37,759 bases of DNA from Mitsuaria sp. GD03876 (GCF_029840635.1 NZ_JAOCCU010000058.1:1-37759), one strand, 5' to 3'; shown: positions 17,833-28,315, counted from the stretch's first letter. Notes: a model not told the origin generated them from the sequence alone. Translations and numbers: made by a program.

Positions 17833-18468
17833 TCAGCGCGCCCGGGCGGCGGCCAGTTCGCTCAGCAGCTGGTGCAGTTGCGCTTCGCCCCGCGCATCCA
17901 GGCCCACGAAACGGCAGCCGATGTGGACCTGCTCGCCGGCGAGGAACGAGCGGAAGCTGCGCCGGATCCGGACTTCCAGGTCGGCCACCAGCACCACGTG
18001 GTCGCCGACCAGCACCCTCGCCTGCGCGATCCGCTGGCCGAGGAACAGGCCCCGCCCCTCCTCGATGCTGCCCCGCAGCCCGAGCCCGCCCAGCGACACG
18101 TCGTCGACGTGCAGGCTGCGCCAGCGCCCGAGGAGTGAGAACTCCGCCCGCACCACCGGGCCCAGCGGCACGTCGCGGCGCGGCGTGCCACGGCGCTCGT
18201 CGGCGCCGTCGGCCGCCGGGCCTTCGGGATCGCCCTCGGCGAGCACCGCGGCGTCAAGGCCTGCCGCCTTGGCCTCCACCTCGGCCCCGGTCGGCGAGAG
18301 CGCGGCCACCGGCAACGGAGACGGAGACGGAGACGGAGACGGAGACGGAGACGGAGACGGAGACGGAGACGGAGACGGAGACGGAGACGGAGACGGAGAC
18401 GGAGACGGCGCGGCGACCGACGGTGCGGCGGGAACGGCAGGCTTGGAACGGGCGCGCAGGCGGAACAT
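17833..18468 (-). CDS. PilZ-domain protein with a Pro-Ser repeat linker
   Basis: A 211-residue soluble protein. Residues 1-20 are basic and Ala/Pro-rich, about 21-51 are a perfect Pro-Ser alternation encoded by a hexanucleotide array, 52-90 are an Ala/Glu-rich linker, and 91-205 form a PilZ domain. The c-di-GMP-binding motifs appear as RRGTPRRD (residues 92-99) and DVSLGG (123-128), fitting the RxxxR and (D/N)xSxxG pattern, so c-di-GMP binding is likely. A partner or output is not evident, since there is no enzymatic or membrane domain. The ATG at 18468 lacks a clear ribosome site and the N-terminus is uncertain. It is a single gene, divergent from the tautomerase. Confidence 0.83.
   Translation of the reverse strand: MFRLRARSKPAVPAAPSVAAPSPSPSPSPSPSPSPSPSPSPSPSPSPSPSPLPVAALSPTGAEVEAKAAGLDAAVLAEGDPEGPAADGADERRGTPRRDVPLGPVVRAEFSLLGRWRSLHVDDVSLGGLGLRGSIEEGRGLFLGQRIAQARVLVGDHVVLVADLEVRIRRSFRSFLAGEQVHIGCRFVGLDARGEAQLHQLLSELAAARAR
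18316..18408. repeat. Hexanucleotide tandem array (CGGAGA), 15 perfect copies, inside the PilZ gene
   Basis: Ninety bases of uninterrupted 6-bp repeat followed by a partial CGG. Read on the minus strand it encodes alternating Ser and Pro. Because the unit is two codons, slippage would change linker length without shifting the frame. Perfect identity across copies, with no silent drift, suggests recent expansion. Confidence 0.97.
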
Positions 18469-18633
18469 GGCGGGGGAGGAAATCCAGGGCCCCCGGGTTG
18501 TAAGCGTTGCGCGTGAACGCTGTCATGAGCGGCCGGCAACCGGGGCCGCCGACCGTGACGGAAGTCTCATCCGGCGAGGGTCCGCTAAGGTCGGGCCTCC
18601 ACCACCCGCCGATCCGGCGCCAGGAGTCCGCCC

Positions 18634-19014
18634 ATGCCCCTCGTCCATGTCCATCTGCGCGCCGGCAAGGACGCGCCGTACCGCGAAGCCCTGCTCGACG
18701 GCATCTACCGCGCGATGCGCGAGACCTTCAACGTGCCCGAGGACGACCAGTTCATGACCCTCACCGAGCACGACGCGGCGAACTTCCGCAACGGCGGCTC
18801 CTACCTGGGCATCCCGCGCAGCGACGACCTGGTCATCATCCAGATCACCGCCAACAACACCCGCTCGCTGGAGCAGAAGAAGGCGCTCTACGCCTGCATC
18901 GCGAAGACGCTGGGGGAACACCCCGGCGTCCGGCCCGAGGACGTGTTCGTCAACCTGGTCGAGGTGGCCAAGGAGAACTGGTCGATGGGCATGGGACTGG
19001 CGCCGTACGCCTGA
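18634..19014 (+). CDS. Tautomerase-superfamily protein
   Basis: A 126-residue protein beginning Met-Pro, so after removal of Met the catalytic N-terminal proline of the 4-oxalocrotonate tautomerase superfamily is exposed. The length and the segments YREALLDGIYRAMRETF and DLVIIQITANNTRSLEQKK fit the longer two-repeat Tautomerase_2-type members rather than the 62-residue 4-OT enzymes. An AGGAG site precedes the ATG at 18634. The substrate is unknown; relatives act in aromatic or halo-acid degradation or have no known role. It diverges from the PilZ gene and converges on the aldo/keto reductase gene across a repeat-filled spacer. Confidence 0.88.
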   Translation: MPLVHVHLRAGKDAPYREALLDGIYRAMRETFNVPEDDQFMTLTEHDAANFRNGGSYLGIPRSDDLVIIQITANNTRSLEQKKALYACIAKTLGEHPGVRPEDVFVNLVEVAKENWSMGMGLAPYA

Positions 19015-19030
19015 ACCCGGCGCCGCCGCC

Positions 19031-19135
19031 CGATCCGCCCGATCCGCCCGATCCGCCCGATCCACCCGACCCGCCCTGCCGGCCGACGCCGGTCGGGCCG
19101 GTCGGGCCGATCAAGCCGATCGGGCCAGCGAAGCC
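19031..19135. repeat. Period-9 tandem repeat between tautomerase and aldo/keto reductase genes
   Basis: Five 9-bp units (CGATCCGCC three times, then CGATCCACC and CGACCCGCC) are followed after a 15-bp interruption by five more 9-mers built on GGTCGGGCC, with the last units degenerate. It lies entirely between two convergent stops. One frame would read as Pro-Pro-Asp followed by Gly-Pro-x triplets, but no start supports it. Confidence 0.8.
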
Positions 19136-19146
19136 ACCCGGCCCGC

Positions 19147-19980
19147 TCAGTCCCAGGCCGGCGCGAAGTCCGGATCGGCCAGGCGCTCGCCGCGGTCCAG
19201 CGTGGCGATGCGGGCCATGTCCTCGTCGGACAGGCGCAGCGTCGACGCCGCCAGGTTGGCCGCCTGGTTGGCCGGCTTCGTCGACGACGGGATCACCGCG
19301 AAGCCCTGCTGCAGCAGCCAGGCCAGCGAGACCTGCGCCGGCGTCGTGCCGTGTTTCGCGGCGATGTCCAGCAGCACCGGCTCGGTCATGACCTTGCCGT
19401 AGGCCAGCGGCATGTAGGCGGTCAGCCGCAGGCCCTGCTCGCGGGCGAACGCGACGACCGCGCGGTTCTGCAGGAAGGGATGGATCTCGACCTGGTTGGT
19501 CGCCAGCGCGTCCGCGCCGACCAGCGCGACCGCCTCGCGCATCTGCGCCACGGTGAAGTTGGACAGCCCGATCGCGCGCGTCAGGCCCTGGCGCTTCGCG
19601 TCGAGCAGCGCGTCCAGCGTCTCCTTCAGCGGCACCGCGCCGCCGGGCGACGGCCAGTGGATCAGCGTCAGGTCCACGGCGTCCATGCGCAGCTTGGACA
19701 GGCTCTCGCGCAGGCTCGGCACCACGCGGTCGCCGGCGAGCTGCTCGGTCCAGACCTTGGTCGTGACGAAGAGCTGCTCGCGCGGCACGCCGCCCTCGGC
19801 GATCGCGCGGCCGACCTCGGCCTCGTTGCCGTAGATCTGCGCGGTGTCGATGTGGCGGTAGCCCAGCGACAGGCCGCTCTTGACGGCGTCGACGACGACC
19901 TGGTCCTTCAGGCGGAAGGTGCCCAGGCCGAGCGCGGGCATGGGAATGGACGTGGCGAGGGGCGTGGTCTTGGTGGTCAT
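19147..19980 (-). CDS. dkgB: Aldo/keto reductase, DkgB (2,5-diketo-D-gluconate reductase B) type
   Basis: A 277-residue NADPH-dependent aldo/keto reductase with a (beta/alpha)8 barrel; cytoplasmic. The full catalytic tetrad is visible at canonical numbering: D45 and Y50 in GYRHIDTAQIYGNE, K75 in VTTKVW and H108 in LTLIHWP. The cofactor loop PSSTKPANQAAN is also present. It is closest in style to E. coli DkgB, which reduces methylglyoxal and other aldehydes. It is downstream of an MFS gene on the same strand (121-bp spacer). A LysR gene diverges beyond that, and in E. coli dkgB also neighbours the LysR gene yafC. I infer that the transporter and reductase are co-regulated. The ATG at 19980 has a GGAG upstream. 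Confidence 0.9.
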   Translation of the reverse strand: MTTKTTPLATSIPMPALGLGTFRLKDQVVVDAVKSGLSLGYRHIDTAQIYGNEAEVGRAIAEGGVPREQLFVTTKVWTEQLAGDRVVPSLRESLSKLRMDAVDLTLIHWPSPGGAVPLKETLDALLDAKRQGLTRAIGLSNFTVAQMREAVALVGADALATNQVEIHPFLQNRAVVAFAREQGLRLTAYMPLAYGKVMTEPVLLDIAAKHGTTPAQVSLAWLLQQGFAVIPSSTKPANQAANLAASTLRLSDEDMARIATLDRGERLADPDFAPAWD

Positions 19981-20034
19981 GCGGGCTCCAGGAAGAAGCG
20001 AAACGGTAGGTCCGGTGGGAACGATGGATCCCGT

Positions 20035-20070
20035 GGGGACGATGGGGACGATGGGGACGATGGGGACGAT
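20035..20070. repeat. Four perfect copies of a 9-bp tandem repeat (GGGGACGAT)
   Basis: Thirty-six bases of perfect period-9 repeat, preceded by two degenerate units, lie in the 121-bp spacer between the MFS gene and the aldo/keto reductase gene, upstream of the reductase ribosome binding site. Within an MFS-reductase operon this would be transcribed spacer. Confidence 0.9.
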
Positions 20071-20101
20071 GGGAAGAGCGTCGGCCGGTTGAACCGGGCG
20101 G

Positions 20102-21310
20102 TCAATGGCCCACGGCGATGGGGCCGGCGCCGGCCGGGCGCGCGGGCAGCGGGAAGCGGCGGTCCAGGCGCCCCGCCAGCACGGTCAGCGCGAACGCGCC
20201 GAGCACCACGATCGCGCCGATCCACGGCGTGTGCATCAGGCCCAGGCGCTCGACGATCAGGCCGCCGCCCCAGGCGCCGCCGGCGATGCCCAGGTTGAAC
20301 GCGGCGATGTTCAGGCCCGAAGCGACGTCGACGGCCTGGGGCGCGTGGGCCTCGGCCTGCTGGACGACGTAGAGCTGCAGCCCCGGCACGTTGCCGAAGG
20401 CGAACGCACCCCAGGCGAGCACCGTCAGCACGGCGGCCACCGGCGACTGCGCGGTCACGCTGAGCACGAACAGCACGGCGGCCAGCCCCAGGAAGATCAG
20501 CTTGAGCGCGCCGATGGGACCGCGCCTGTCCGCGAGCTTGCCGCCCCAGACATTGCCTACGGCGACGGAGACGCCGTAGACCAGCAGCACCAGGCTGACG
20601 CCGTTGGCGGAGATGCCGCTGACCTGCTGGAGGATGGGCGCGAGGTAGGTGAAGGCGATGAACGAGCCGCCGTAGCCGACGGCGGTCATCGCGTAGACCA
20701 GCAGCAGGCGCGGCTGGCGCAGCGGCTCGAGCTGGTGCAGCAGGCTGGCCGGCGCGGGCTGGGCGAGCTTGCGCGGCACGAACGCCAGGCTGGCGACGAA
20801 GGCGACCAGGCCCAGCGCGGCGACGGCCAGGAAGGTGGCGCGCCAGCCGAAGTGCTGGCCGACGAAGGTGCCCAGCGGCACGCCGGTGACCAGCGCGACG
20901 GTCAGGCCCGAGAACATCGTGGCGATGGCGGAGGCGGCCTTCTCGCGCGGCACCAGGCTGGTGGCGATGGTCGAGCCGATCGAGAAGAACACGCCGTGCG
21001 CCAGGCCGGTCAGCACGCGGGCGACGACCAGCGCGCCATACCCCGGCGCGAGCCACGCGAGCAGGTTGCCGGCGGTGAACAGCAGCATCAGCGCGAGCAG
21101 CAGCCGCTTGCGCGGCCAGCGGCCCGACAGCGCGGTGAGCACCGGCGCGCCGATGGCCACGCCCAGCGCGTAGAGCGAGACCAGCAGGCCCGCGGACGGC
21201 AGGCTGACGCCGAGGTCGGCGGCCATGGTCGGGATCAGGCCCACGATGACGAATTCCGTGGTCCCGATGGCGAAGGCGCTGACGGTCAGCGCCCACAAGG
21301 CGATCGGCAT
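20102..21310 (-). CDS. MFS transporter, DHA1 (NepI/YdhP-like)
   Basis: A 402-residue inner-membrane exporter with 12 predicted helices. The first helix reads ALTVSAFAIGTTEFVIVGL, and loop 2-3 has GRWPRKRLL (motif A). GVPLGTFVGQHFGW is in helix 5, the motif C region typical of drug-proton antiporters. The ATG at 21310 follows a CAGGAG site; open frame further upstream is antisense to the LysR gene and is not used. It diverges from the LysR regulator across 133 bp containing a LysR-type operator, and is followed by the aldo/keto reductase. I infer LysR-controlled export or tolerance of a small carbonyl or sugar-like compound; the substrate is unknown. Confidence 0.92.
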   Translation of the reverse strand: MPIALWALTVSAFAIGTTEFVIVGLIPTMAADLGVSLPSAGLLVSLYALGVAIGAPVLTALSGRWPRKRLLLALMLLFTAGNLLAWLAPGYGALVVARVLTGLAHGVFFSIGSTIATSLVPREKAASAIATMFSGLTVALVTGVPLGTFVGQHFGWRATFLAVAALGLVAFVASLAFVPRKLAQPAPASLLHQLEPLRQPRLLLVYAMTAVGYGGSFIAFTYLAPILQQVSGISANGVSLVLLVYGVSVAVGNVWGGKLADRRGPIGALKLIFLGLAAVLFVLSVTAQSPVAAVLTVLAWGAFAFGNVPGLQLYVVQQAEAHAPQAVDVASGLNIAAFNLGIAGGAWGGGLIVERLGLMHTPWIGAIVVLGAFALTVLAGRLDRRFPLPARPAGAGPIAVGH

Positions 21311-21399
21311 GATGAGGCTCCTGCGAAGCGAGGGAAGGTTGCGATGGCCGCCAGTGTTCCCGTTCCTGACTTGCAGAAAAAGCCTTGATTCGCCAAATG

Positions 21400-21422
21400 A
21401 TTCTTGAACCGGAAGCAAGAAT
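21400..21422. promoter_or_regulatory. Candidate LysR-type operator in the MFS/LysR divergent region
   Basis: ATTCTTG and its exact complement CAAGAAT are separated by 9 bp. This contains the T-N11-A core (T21405 and A21417) expected of LysR-family recognition sites. It lies 21 bp before the LysR start codon and about 90 bp before the MFS start, a usual place for autoregulation and divergent control. Confidence 0.6.
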
Positions 21423-21443
21423 AGAGGCGACACTCCCGCCACC

Positions 21444-22340
21444 ATGAAAAGCTCCCTCGACGAACTCGCCGTGCTCGCCGCCATCGTGGACGCGGGCTCG
21501 ATCAGCGCGGCGGCGGAGCAGCTGGGGCAGACGGTCTCGGCCGTCAGCCGCTCGCTGAGCCGGCTCGAGCAGAAGCTCGGCACGACCTTGATGCGGCGCT
21601 CGACGCGCCGGCTCGAGCTGACCGAGGAGGGACAGTTCTTCCTCGGTCGCGCGCGCAAGGTGCTCGCCGCCGTCGAGGACGCCGAGGAGCAGCTCGCGCT
21701 GCGGCGCGACCAGCCCGCGGGACGGCTGCGCGTCAACGCCGCCTCGCCGTTCATGCTCCACGTGCTGGTGCCGCTGATCGGCGGCTTCCGCGCCCGCTAT
21801 CCGCAGATCGAGCTCGAGCTCAACAGCAGCGACCAGATCATCGACCTGCTGGAGCAGCGCACCGACGTCGCGCTGCGCATCGGCACGCTGGCCGATTCCT
21901 CGCTGCACGCGCGGCCGCTGGGCAGTTTCCGGCTGCGGGTGCTCGCCAGTCCCGCCTACCTCGCCGAGCGCGGCCGGCCGACGAAGGTCGATGCGCTCGC
22001 CGGGCATTCGCTGCTCGGCTTCACCGCGCCCGAGAGCCTCAACACCTGGCCGCTGCGCTGGGCCGGCGGCGAGGGTTATCCGGTCGCCGCCTCGCTGAGC
22101 GCGTCCAGCGGCGAGACGCTGCGCCAACTGGCGCTCGCGGGCCAGGGGCTGGTCACGCTGTCGGACTTCATGACCGCGCGCGACCGCGCCGACGGCGCGC
22201 TGGTGCAGGTCCTGGCGGCCCACACCGTCGACACCCGCCAGCCGGTGCACGCGGTCTACTACCGCAACACCGCGCTGGCCTCGCGCATCAGCTGTTTCCT
22301 CGACTACCTCGCGATGGAGATGGCCAGGCTCACCGCCTGA
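21444..22340 (+). CDS. LysR-family transcriptional regulator
   Basis: A 298-residue regulator. The winged helix-turn-helix occupies about residues 5-65 (AIVDAGSISAAAEQLGQTVSAVSRSLSRLEQKLG), followed by a linker helix and a periplasmic-binding-protein-like effector domain (about 90-295). It is divergent from the MFS transporter and its ATG is at 21444. By position it probably controls the MFS-reductase operon and itself through the palindrome at 21400-21422. E. coli YafC beside dkgB is the nearest analogy. The effector is unknown. Confidence 0.93.
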   Translation: MKSSLDELAVLAAIVDAGSISAAAEQLGQTVSAVSRSLSRLEQKLGTTLMRRSTRRLELTEEGQFFLGRARKVLAAVEDAEEQLALRRDQPAGRLRVNAASPFMLHVLVPLIGGFRARYPQIELELNSSDQIIDLLEQRTDVALRIGTLADSSLHARPLGSFRLRVLASPAYLAERGRPTKVDALAGHSLLGFTAPESLNTWPLRWAGGEGYPVAASLSASSGETLRQLALAGQGLVTLSDFMTARDRADGALVQVLAAHTVDTRQPVHAVYYRNTALASRISCFLDYLAMEMARLTA

Positions 22341-22431
22341 CTGCCACCGGAGCCGCCGCGGCCCGATGCCCCGGCCGGGGCGGCGTCCGGCGCGCGGACG
22401 GCGCGGGACGGCACGGCGCGGGACGGCGCCA

Positions 22432-23919
22432 TCACTTGTTGACGTCGCCGATGCACAGGTACTTGGTCTCGACGTACTCGTCGATGCCCTGGTGCCCGCC
22501 CTCGCGTCCCAGGCCCGACTGCTTGACGCCGCCGAACGGCACCTCCGCCGTCGAGATCAGCCCGGTGTTGATGCCGACCATCCCCGACTCCAGCCCTTCC
22601 GACACGCGCGTGATGCGCCCGATGTCGCGGCTGTAGAAGTAGCTCGCCAGGCCGAACTCCGTCGCGTTGGCCATCGCGACGCCCTCGGCCTCGGTGGTGA
22701 AGCGGAACACCGGCGCCACCGGCCCGAAGGTCTCCTCGCGGGCGCAGAGCATGTCCGCGGTCGCCTCCGACAGCACCGTCGGCTGGAAGAAGCGGTCGTG
22801 CAGCCGCGCGCCGCCCACCAGCACCTTCGCGCCCTTCTCCACCGCGTCGGCGATGTGGCGCTCGACCTTGTCGACCGCGGCGTCCTCGATCAGCGGGCCC
22901 TGCGTCACGCCGGCGTCGAAGCCGTTGCCGACCTTCAGCGCGCCGACCTTCTCCGACAGCTTCGCGACGAACGCGTCGTACACGCCGGCCTGCACGTACA
23001 GCCGGTTCGCGCACACGCAGGTCTGGCCGGCGTTGCGGTACTTGCTCGCGATCGCGCCCTCGACCGCGCTGTCCAGGTCGGCGTCGTCGAAGACCAGGAA
23101 GGGCGCGTTGCCGCCCAGCTCCAGCGACAGCTTCTTGATCGTCGGCGCGCTCTGCGTCATGAGGATCCGGCCCACCTCGGTCGAGCCGGTGAACGACAGG
23201 TGGCGCACCGCGTCGCTCTTGCACAGCACCTCGCCGATGGCGATCGAGTGCTCGCCGTCGCCGGTCACCACGTTGAGCACGCCGGCCGGCATGCCGGCGC
23301 GCTGCGCCAGCTCCGCCGCGGCCAGCGCGGTCAGCGGCGTCTGCTCCGCCGGCTTGATCACCACCGGGCAGCCGGCCGCCAGCGCCGGCGCCACCTTGCG
23401 GGTGATCATCGCCAGCGGGAAGTTCCACGGCGTGATGGCCGCGCACACGCCCACCGGCTGCTTGATGACCATGTAGCGCTTGGTCGCGTCGGTCGTCGGC
23501 ACCGTCTCGCCGCGCACCCGCTTGGCTTCCTCGGCGAACCATTCGACGAAGCTGGCGCCGTACACGATCTCGCCGCGCGCCTCCGCCAGCGGCTTGCCCT
23601 GCTCCGCCGTCAGGATGCGCGCCAGGTCGTCGGCGTGCTGCAGCAGCAGGTGGTACCAGCGCATCAGGATCGCGCCGCGCTCCTTGGCCGTCTTGGACCG
23701 CCAGGCCGGCCAGGCCGCCTGCGCCGCGGTCACCGCGGCGTCCGCCTCCGACGCGCCCAGGTTGGCCACGTGCGTCAGCACCGCGCCGGTGGCCGGATCG
23801 TCGACGTCGAAACGGCTCGCGCCGCCGACCCACTCGCCGTTGATCAGCGCATCGGTCTTGAGCAGGCTCGGGTCCTTGAGCTGCACCAGCGGGGAGGTCT
23901 TGGGGTCCATCGTCGCCAT
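22432..23919 (-). CDS. gabD: Succinate-semialdehyde dehydrogenase (NAD(P)+), GabD type
   Basis: A 495-residue aldehyde dehydrogenase that oxidises succinate semialdehyde to succinate, the last step of the GABA shunt; cytoplasmic. The family features are complete: the nucleotide-binding segment [22 protein letters not shown], the FTGSTEVG loop, the general base E267 in LELGGNAP and the nucleophile C301 in [11 protein letters not shown]. Length and motifs fit GabD rather than betaine or lactaldehyde dehydrogenases, but substrate assignment within this family by sequence is only probable. The ATG at 23919 has TGGAGA upstream; a second ATG at 23910 is possible. There is no gabT or GABA permease in the window, so it seems monocistronic. 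Confidence 0.88.
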   Translation of the reverse strand: MATMDPKTSPLVQLKDPSLLKTDALINGEWVGGASRFDVDDPATGAVLTHVANLGASEADAAVTAAQAAWPAWRSKTAKERGAILMRWYHLLLQHADDLARILTAEQGKPLAEARGEIVYGASFVEWFAEEAKRVRGETVPTTDATKRYMVIKQPVGVCAAITPWNFPLAMITRKVAPALAAGCPVVIKPAEQTPLTALAAAELAQRAGMPAGVLNVVTGDGEHSIAIGEVLCKSDAVRHLSFTGSTEVGRILMTQSAPTIKKLSLELGGNAPFLVFDDADLDSAVEGAIASKYRNAGQTCVCANRLYVQAGVYDAFVAKLSEKVGALKVGNGFDAGVTQGPLIEDAAVDKVERHIADAVEKGAKVLVGGARLHDRFFQPTVLSEATADMLCAREETFGPVAPVFRFTTEAEGVAMANATEFGLASYFYSRDIGRITRVSEGLESGMVGINTGLISTAEVPFGGVKQSGLGREGGHQGIDEYVETKYLCIGDVNK

Positions 23920-24032
23920 GTCGGTTCTCCAGGGAAGGCGGGCATCCTAGCGGCCGGTCCCGGCCCGCCATGTCAACGCCGCGTCAATGGGGGCGTCGGC
24001 GCGCGTGGCCCTGCCCCGGGCGGCCCCGCTCC

Positions 24033-24038
24033 TATAAT
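24033..24038 (+). promoter_or_regulatory. Candidate alaS promoter, consensus -10 box
   Basis: A perfect TATAAT lies 139 bp before the alaS start. The -35 region 17 bp upstream is poor. Two back-to-back perfect palindromes follow immediately, TTCGCGAA (24046-24053) and CAAGCGCTTG (24056-24065), at or just after the expected transcription start. Confidence 0.6.
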
Positions 24039-24176
24039 CGAAAGCTTCGCGAAATCAAGCGCTTGCGGGAGCCCTTCCCGGCAATCCGCACACCCGCGAA
24101 GACACCCCCTGTTTCAATGTCGCGGCCCCGCGCCGCGCCATGTCGACCCGCCAGGCCCATCAAGCAAAGGACAGGC

Positions 24177-26804
<2,628 letters not shown>

Positions 26805-26893
26805 GCACACGTTCGACACGGAACTGGCGCAGACTCCGGGCTTCGGGCGGCGATCGAACCGCCCAGCCGGGAGGTCTGACGAACAACCTCTTC

Positions 26894-26914
26894 AAGGGCC
26901 CCGGTCGGGCCCTT
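26894..26914 (+). terminator. Terminator-like hairpin between alaS and the UPF0149 gene
   Basis: An 8-bp perfect stem AAGGGCCC/GGGCCCTT with a 5-nt loop is followed by GTCGTTTC. It ends only 25 bp before the next start codon, so the downstream gene must be read through it or use a promoter overlapping it. Confidence 0.65.
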
Positions 26915-26939
26915 GTCGTTTCATGCAACTGGAGTAGCA

Positions 26940-27692
26940 ATGACTGACACCCCGATGGCCGACGAGTTCGGCGACTCGATCGACGTCGAGAACGCGCAGC
27001 GCCTGGGCGAACTGCTGGCGGTGCTGGCCGGCCAGGCGGACCCGGAGGCGCCGGCGATCACGCTGGACACGCTGGACGGTTACCTGACCGCGCTGCGGGT
27101 CGGCCCGTCGGACGCGGCGCCGATCCAGGCGATGGACGCGCTGTTCGGCGAGGACTGGCCCGCCAGCCTCGACGAGCAGGACCTGACCGACGCGTTCATG
27201 GAAGCGCTGCACGTGCGCTGGAACGAGATCGGCGACAGCCTGGAGCCGCAGCCGCTGCTGGAGGCGCCCGAGCAGATGCACCTGATGCCGCTGATCTCCG
27301 AGTTCGACGAGGAGACCAAGGCCGAGCTGGTGGCACAGGGCGCGATCAGCGCCGAGCTGCTGGAACGCATGCCGGCGCCGGGCGCGATGTGGGCGCAGGG
27401 CTTCCTGCAGGCGGTGGACGACGCGAACACGTGGACGCTGCCGGACGGCGACGGCGCCGACGACCTGGCGGTGATGCTGCAGGCGATCGAGGCGGTGACG
27501 CTGGCCGAGGACGCGACGCCGCGCGCCGAGTACATCCGGCAGGCCTACGAGGATCCGGAAGGCATCGACCAGAACGCGCTGATCGACGACATGCTGTTCA
27601 CCGTGCAGGACCTGCGCCTGTTCTGGATGCAGCAGCGCGCGCTCAAGGACGCGATCGCCGGCCTGACCGCCGCGCCCGACGCGACGCATTGA
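26940..27692 (+). CDS. UPF0149 (YgfB/YecA) family protein
   Basis: A 250-residue acidic, Leu-rich, all-helical protein of the UPF0149 family. The signatures are the early TLDGYLTALRVGP segment and the middle WAQGFLQAVD motif, the pattern shared by YecA and YgfB. It lacks the C-terminal SEC-C zinc motif of YecA, so it is the YgfB-like form. In Pseudomonas, YgfB modulates transcription of some genes; a general role is not established. The ATG at 26940 has GGAG close upstream. It follows alaS by 135 bp and ends 8 bp before a long palindromic hairpin. Confidence 0.85.
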   Translation: MTDTPMADEFGDSIDVENAQRLGELLAVLAGQADPEAPAITLDTLDGYLTALRVGPSDAAPIQAMDALFGEDWPASLDEQDLTDAFMEALHVRWNEIGDSLEPQPLLEAPEQMHLMPLISEFDEETKAELVAQGAISAELLERMPAPGAMWAQGFLQAVDDANTWTLPDGDGADDLAVMLQAIEAVTLAEDATPRAEYIRQAYEDPEGIDQNALIDDMLFTVQDLRLFWMQQRALKDAIAGLTAAPDATH

Positions 27693-27700
27693 CGTCGCAA

Positions 27701-27729
27701 GGCCCCCTCCCGCACTGCGGGAGGGGGCC
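27701..27729. terminator. Long perfect hairpin between convergent genes
   Basis: A 13-bp perfect stem (GGCCCCCTCCCGC and its complement) with a 3-nt loop lies between the UPF0149 stop and the convergent SET gene stop. Neither side has a real T-run, so it is either a bidirectional, T-poor terminator or a dispersed palindromic element. Confidence 0.6.
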
Positions 27730-27741
27730 GGGGCGAGGGTC

Positions 27742-28278
27742 TTAGAGGCGCCCCTTGCAGTTCGGCGCGCCGCACCGGCAGCGCAGACGACCCTCGTGAT
27801 GGCTCTCGCCGTAATCGGCGCAGATCTCCTCGCCCGCGCCGATGTCGCGGATCGCATAGAACTCCGCCCGCCCCTGGCGGATGCGCAGCACCGCGTTCGG
27901 CGCGCAGCTGTGGTTGACGTGGCGCAGCGCGCAATCGGACTGGGTCGCGTCGATCGCGGTCTTGTCGGTCACCTCGACGACATGGATGCGGCGGCGTCCC
28001 TCGATGCGGCGCCGGGCTTCCCGCACCGGCACGATCTCGCCACGCATCTCGCCGATCTTGCGGCGCGCCGGGATCGATTCGCCGGCGAACACCCCCAGGC
28101 CATCGATCGGGCTCGGTCCCACCGTCAGCACGAAGCGCTCGGCCGGCAGCGGCTCGCCCCGGGGACGCGAAGCCGCCTCGGCGACGGTCGTGGCGGCGGG
28201 AGCGGTGGCGACGGAACTCAGACGTGGCATGAACGCGGGACGCGGCCTTCGGGCCGCGACGAAACGGGAAACGCGCAT
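27742..28278 (-). CDS. SET-domain lysine methyltransferase-like protein with post-SET cysteines
   Basis: A 178-residue protein. Residues 1-47 are basic and low-complexity; about 48-157 form a SET domain. NHSC (122-125) and DYGE (155-158) are the hallmark motifs forming the pseudoknot and S-adenosylmethionine/lysine site. The tail has C167, C169 and C174 in a CxCx4C pattern, the classic zinc-binding post-SET motif that works with the SET-core Cys of NHSC. By family it should methylate protein lysine; the bacterial target is unknown. The start is uncertain: the ATG at 28278 and a later ATG at 28230 both lack a good ribosome site, and the shorter form would drop much of the basic head. It is convergent with the UPF0149 gene. 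Confidence 0.88.
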   Translation of the reverse strand: MRVSRFVAARRPRPAFMPRLSSVATAPAATTVAEAASRPRGEPLPAERFVLTVGPSPIDGLGVFAGESIPARRKIGEMRGEIVPVREARRRIEGRRRIHVVEVTDKTAIDATQSDCALRHVNHSCAPNAVLRIRQGRAEFYAIRDIGAGEEICADYGESHHEGRLRCRCGAPNCKGRL

Positions 28279-28315
28279 TGTCGCGCCGTTGCCACTCGCG
28301 GTCCGGACATCGCGC

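Noticed and set aside
19019-19150. Collagen-like Gly-Pro-x coding tail after the tautomerase
   Set aside because: The frame differs from that of the tautomerase, which ends with a clean TGA at 19014, and no start codon or ribosome site supports it. Period-9 DNA repeats give triplet peptides automatically.
18316-20070. Tandem repeats as a CRISPR array
   Set aside because: The units are 6 or 9 bp, directly adjacent, with no spacers and no cas genes.
22368-22381. GCCCCGGCCGGGGC palindrome as terminator of the LysR gene
   Set aside because: It has no loop and no T-run; in sequence this GC-rich such palindromes arise readily.
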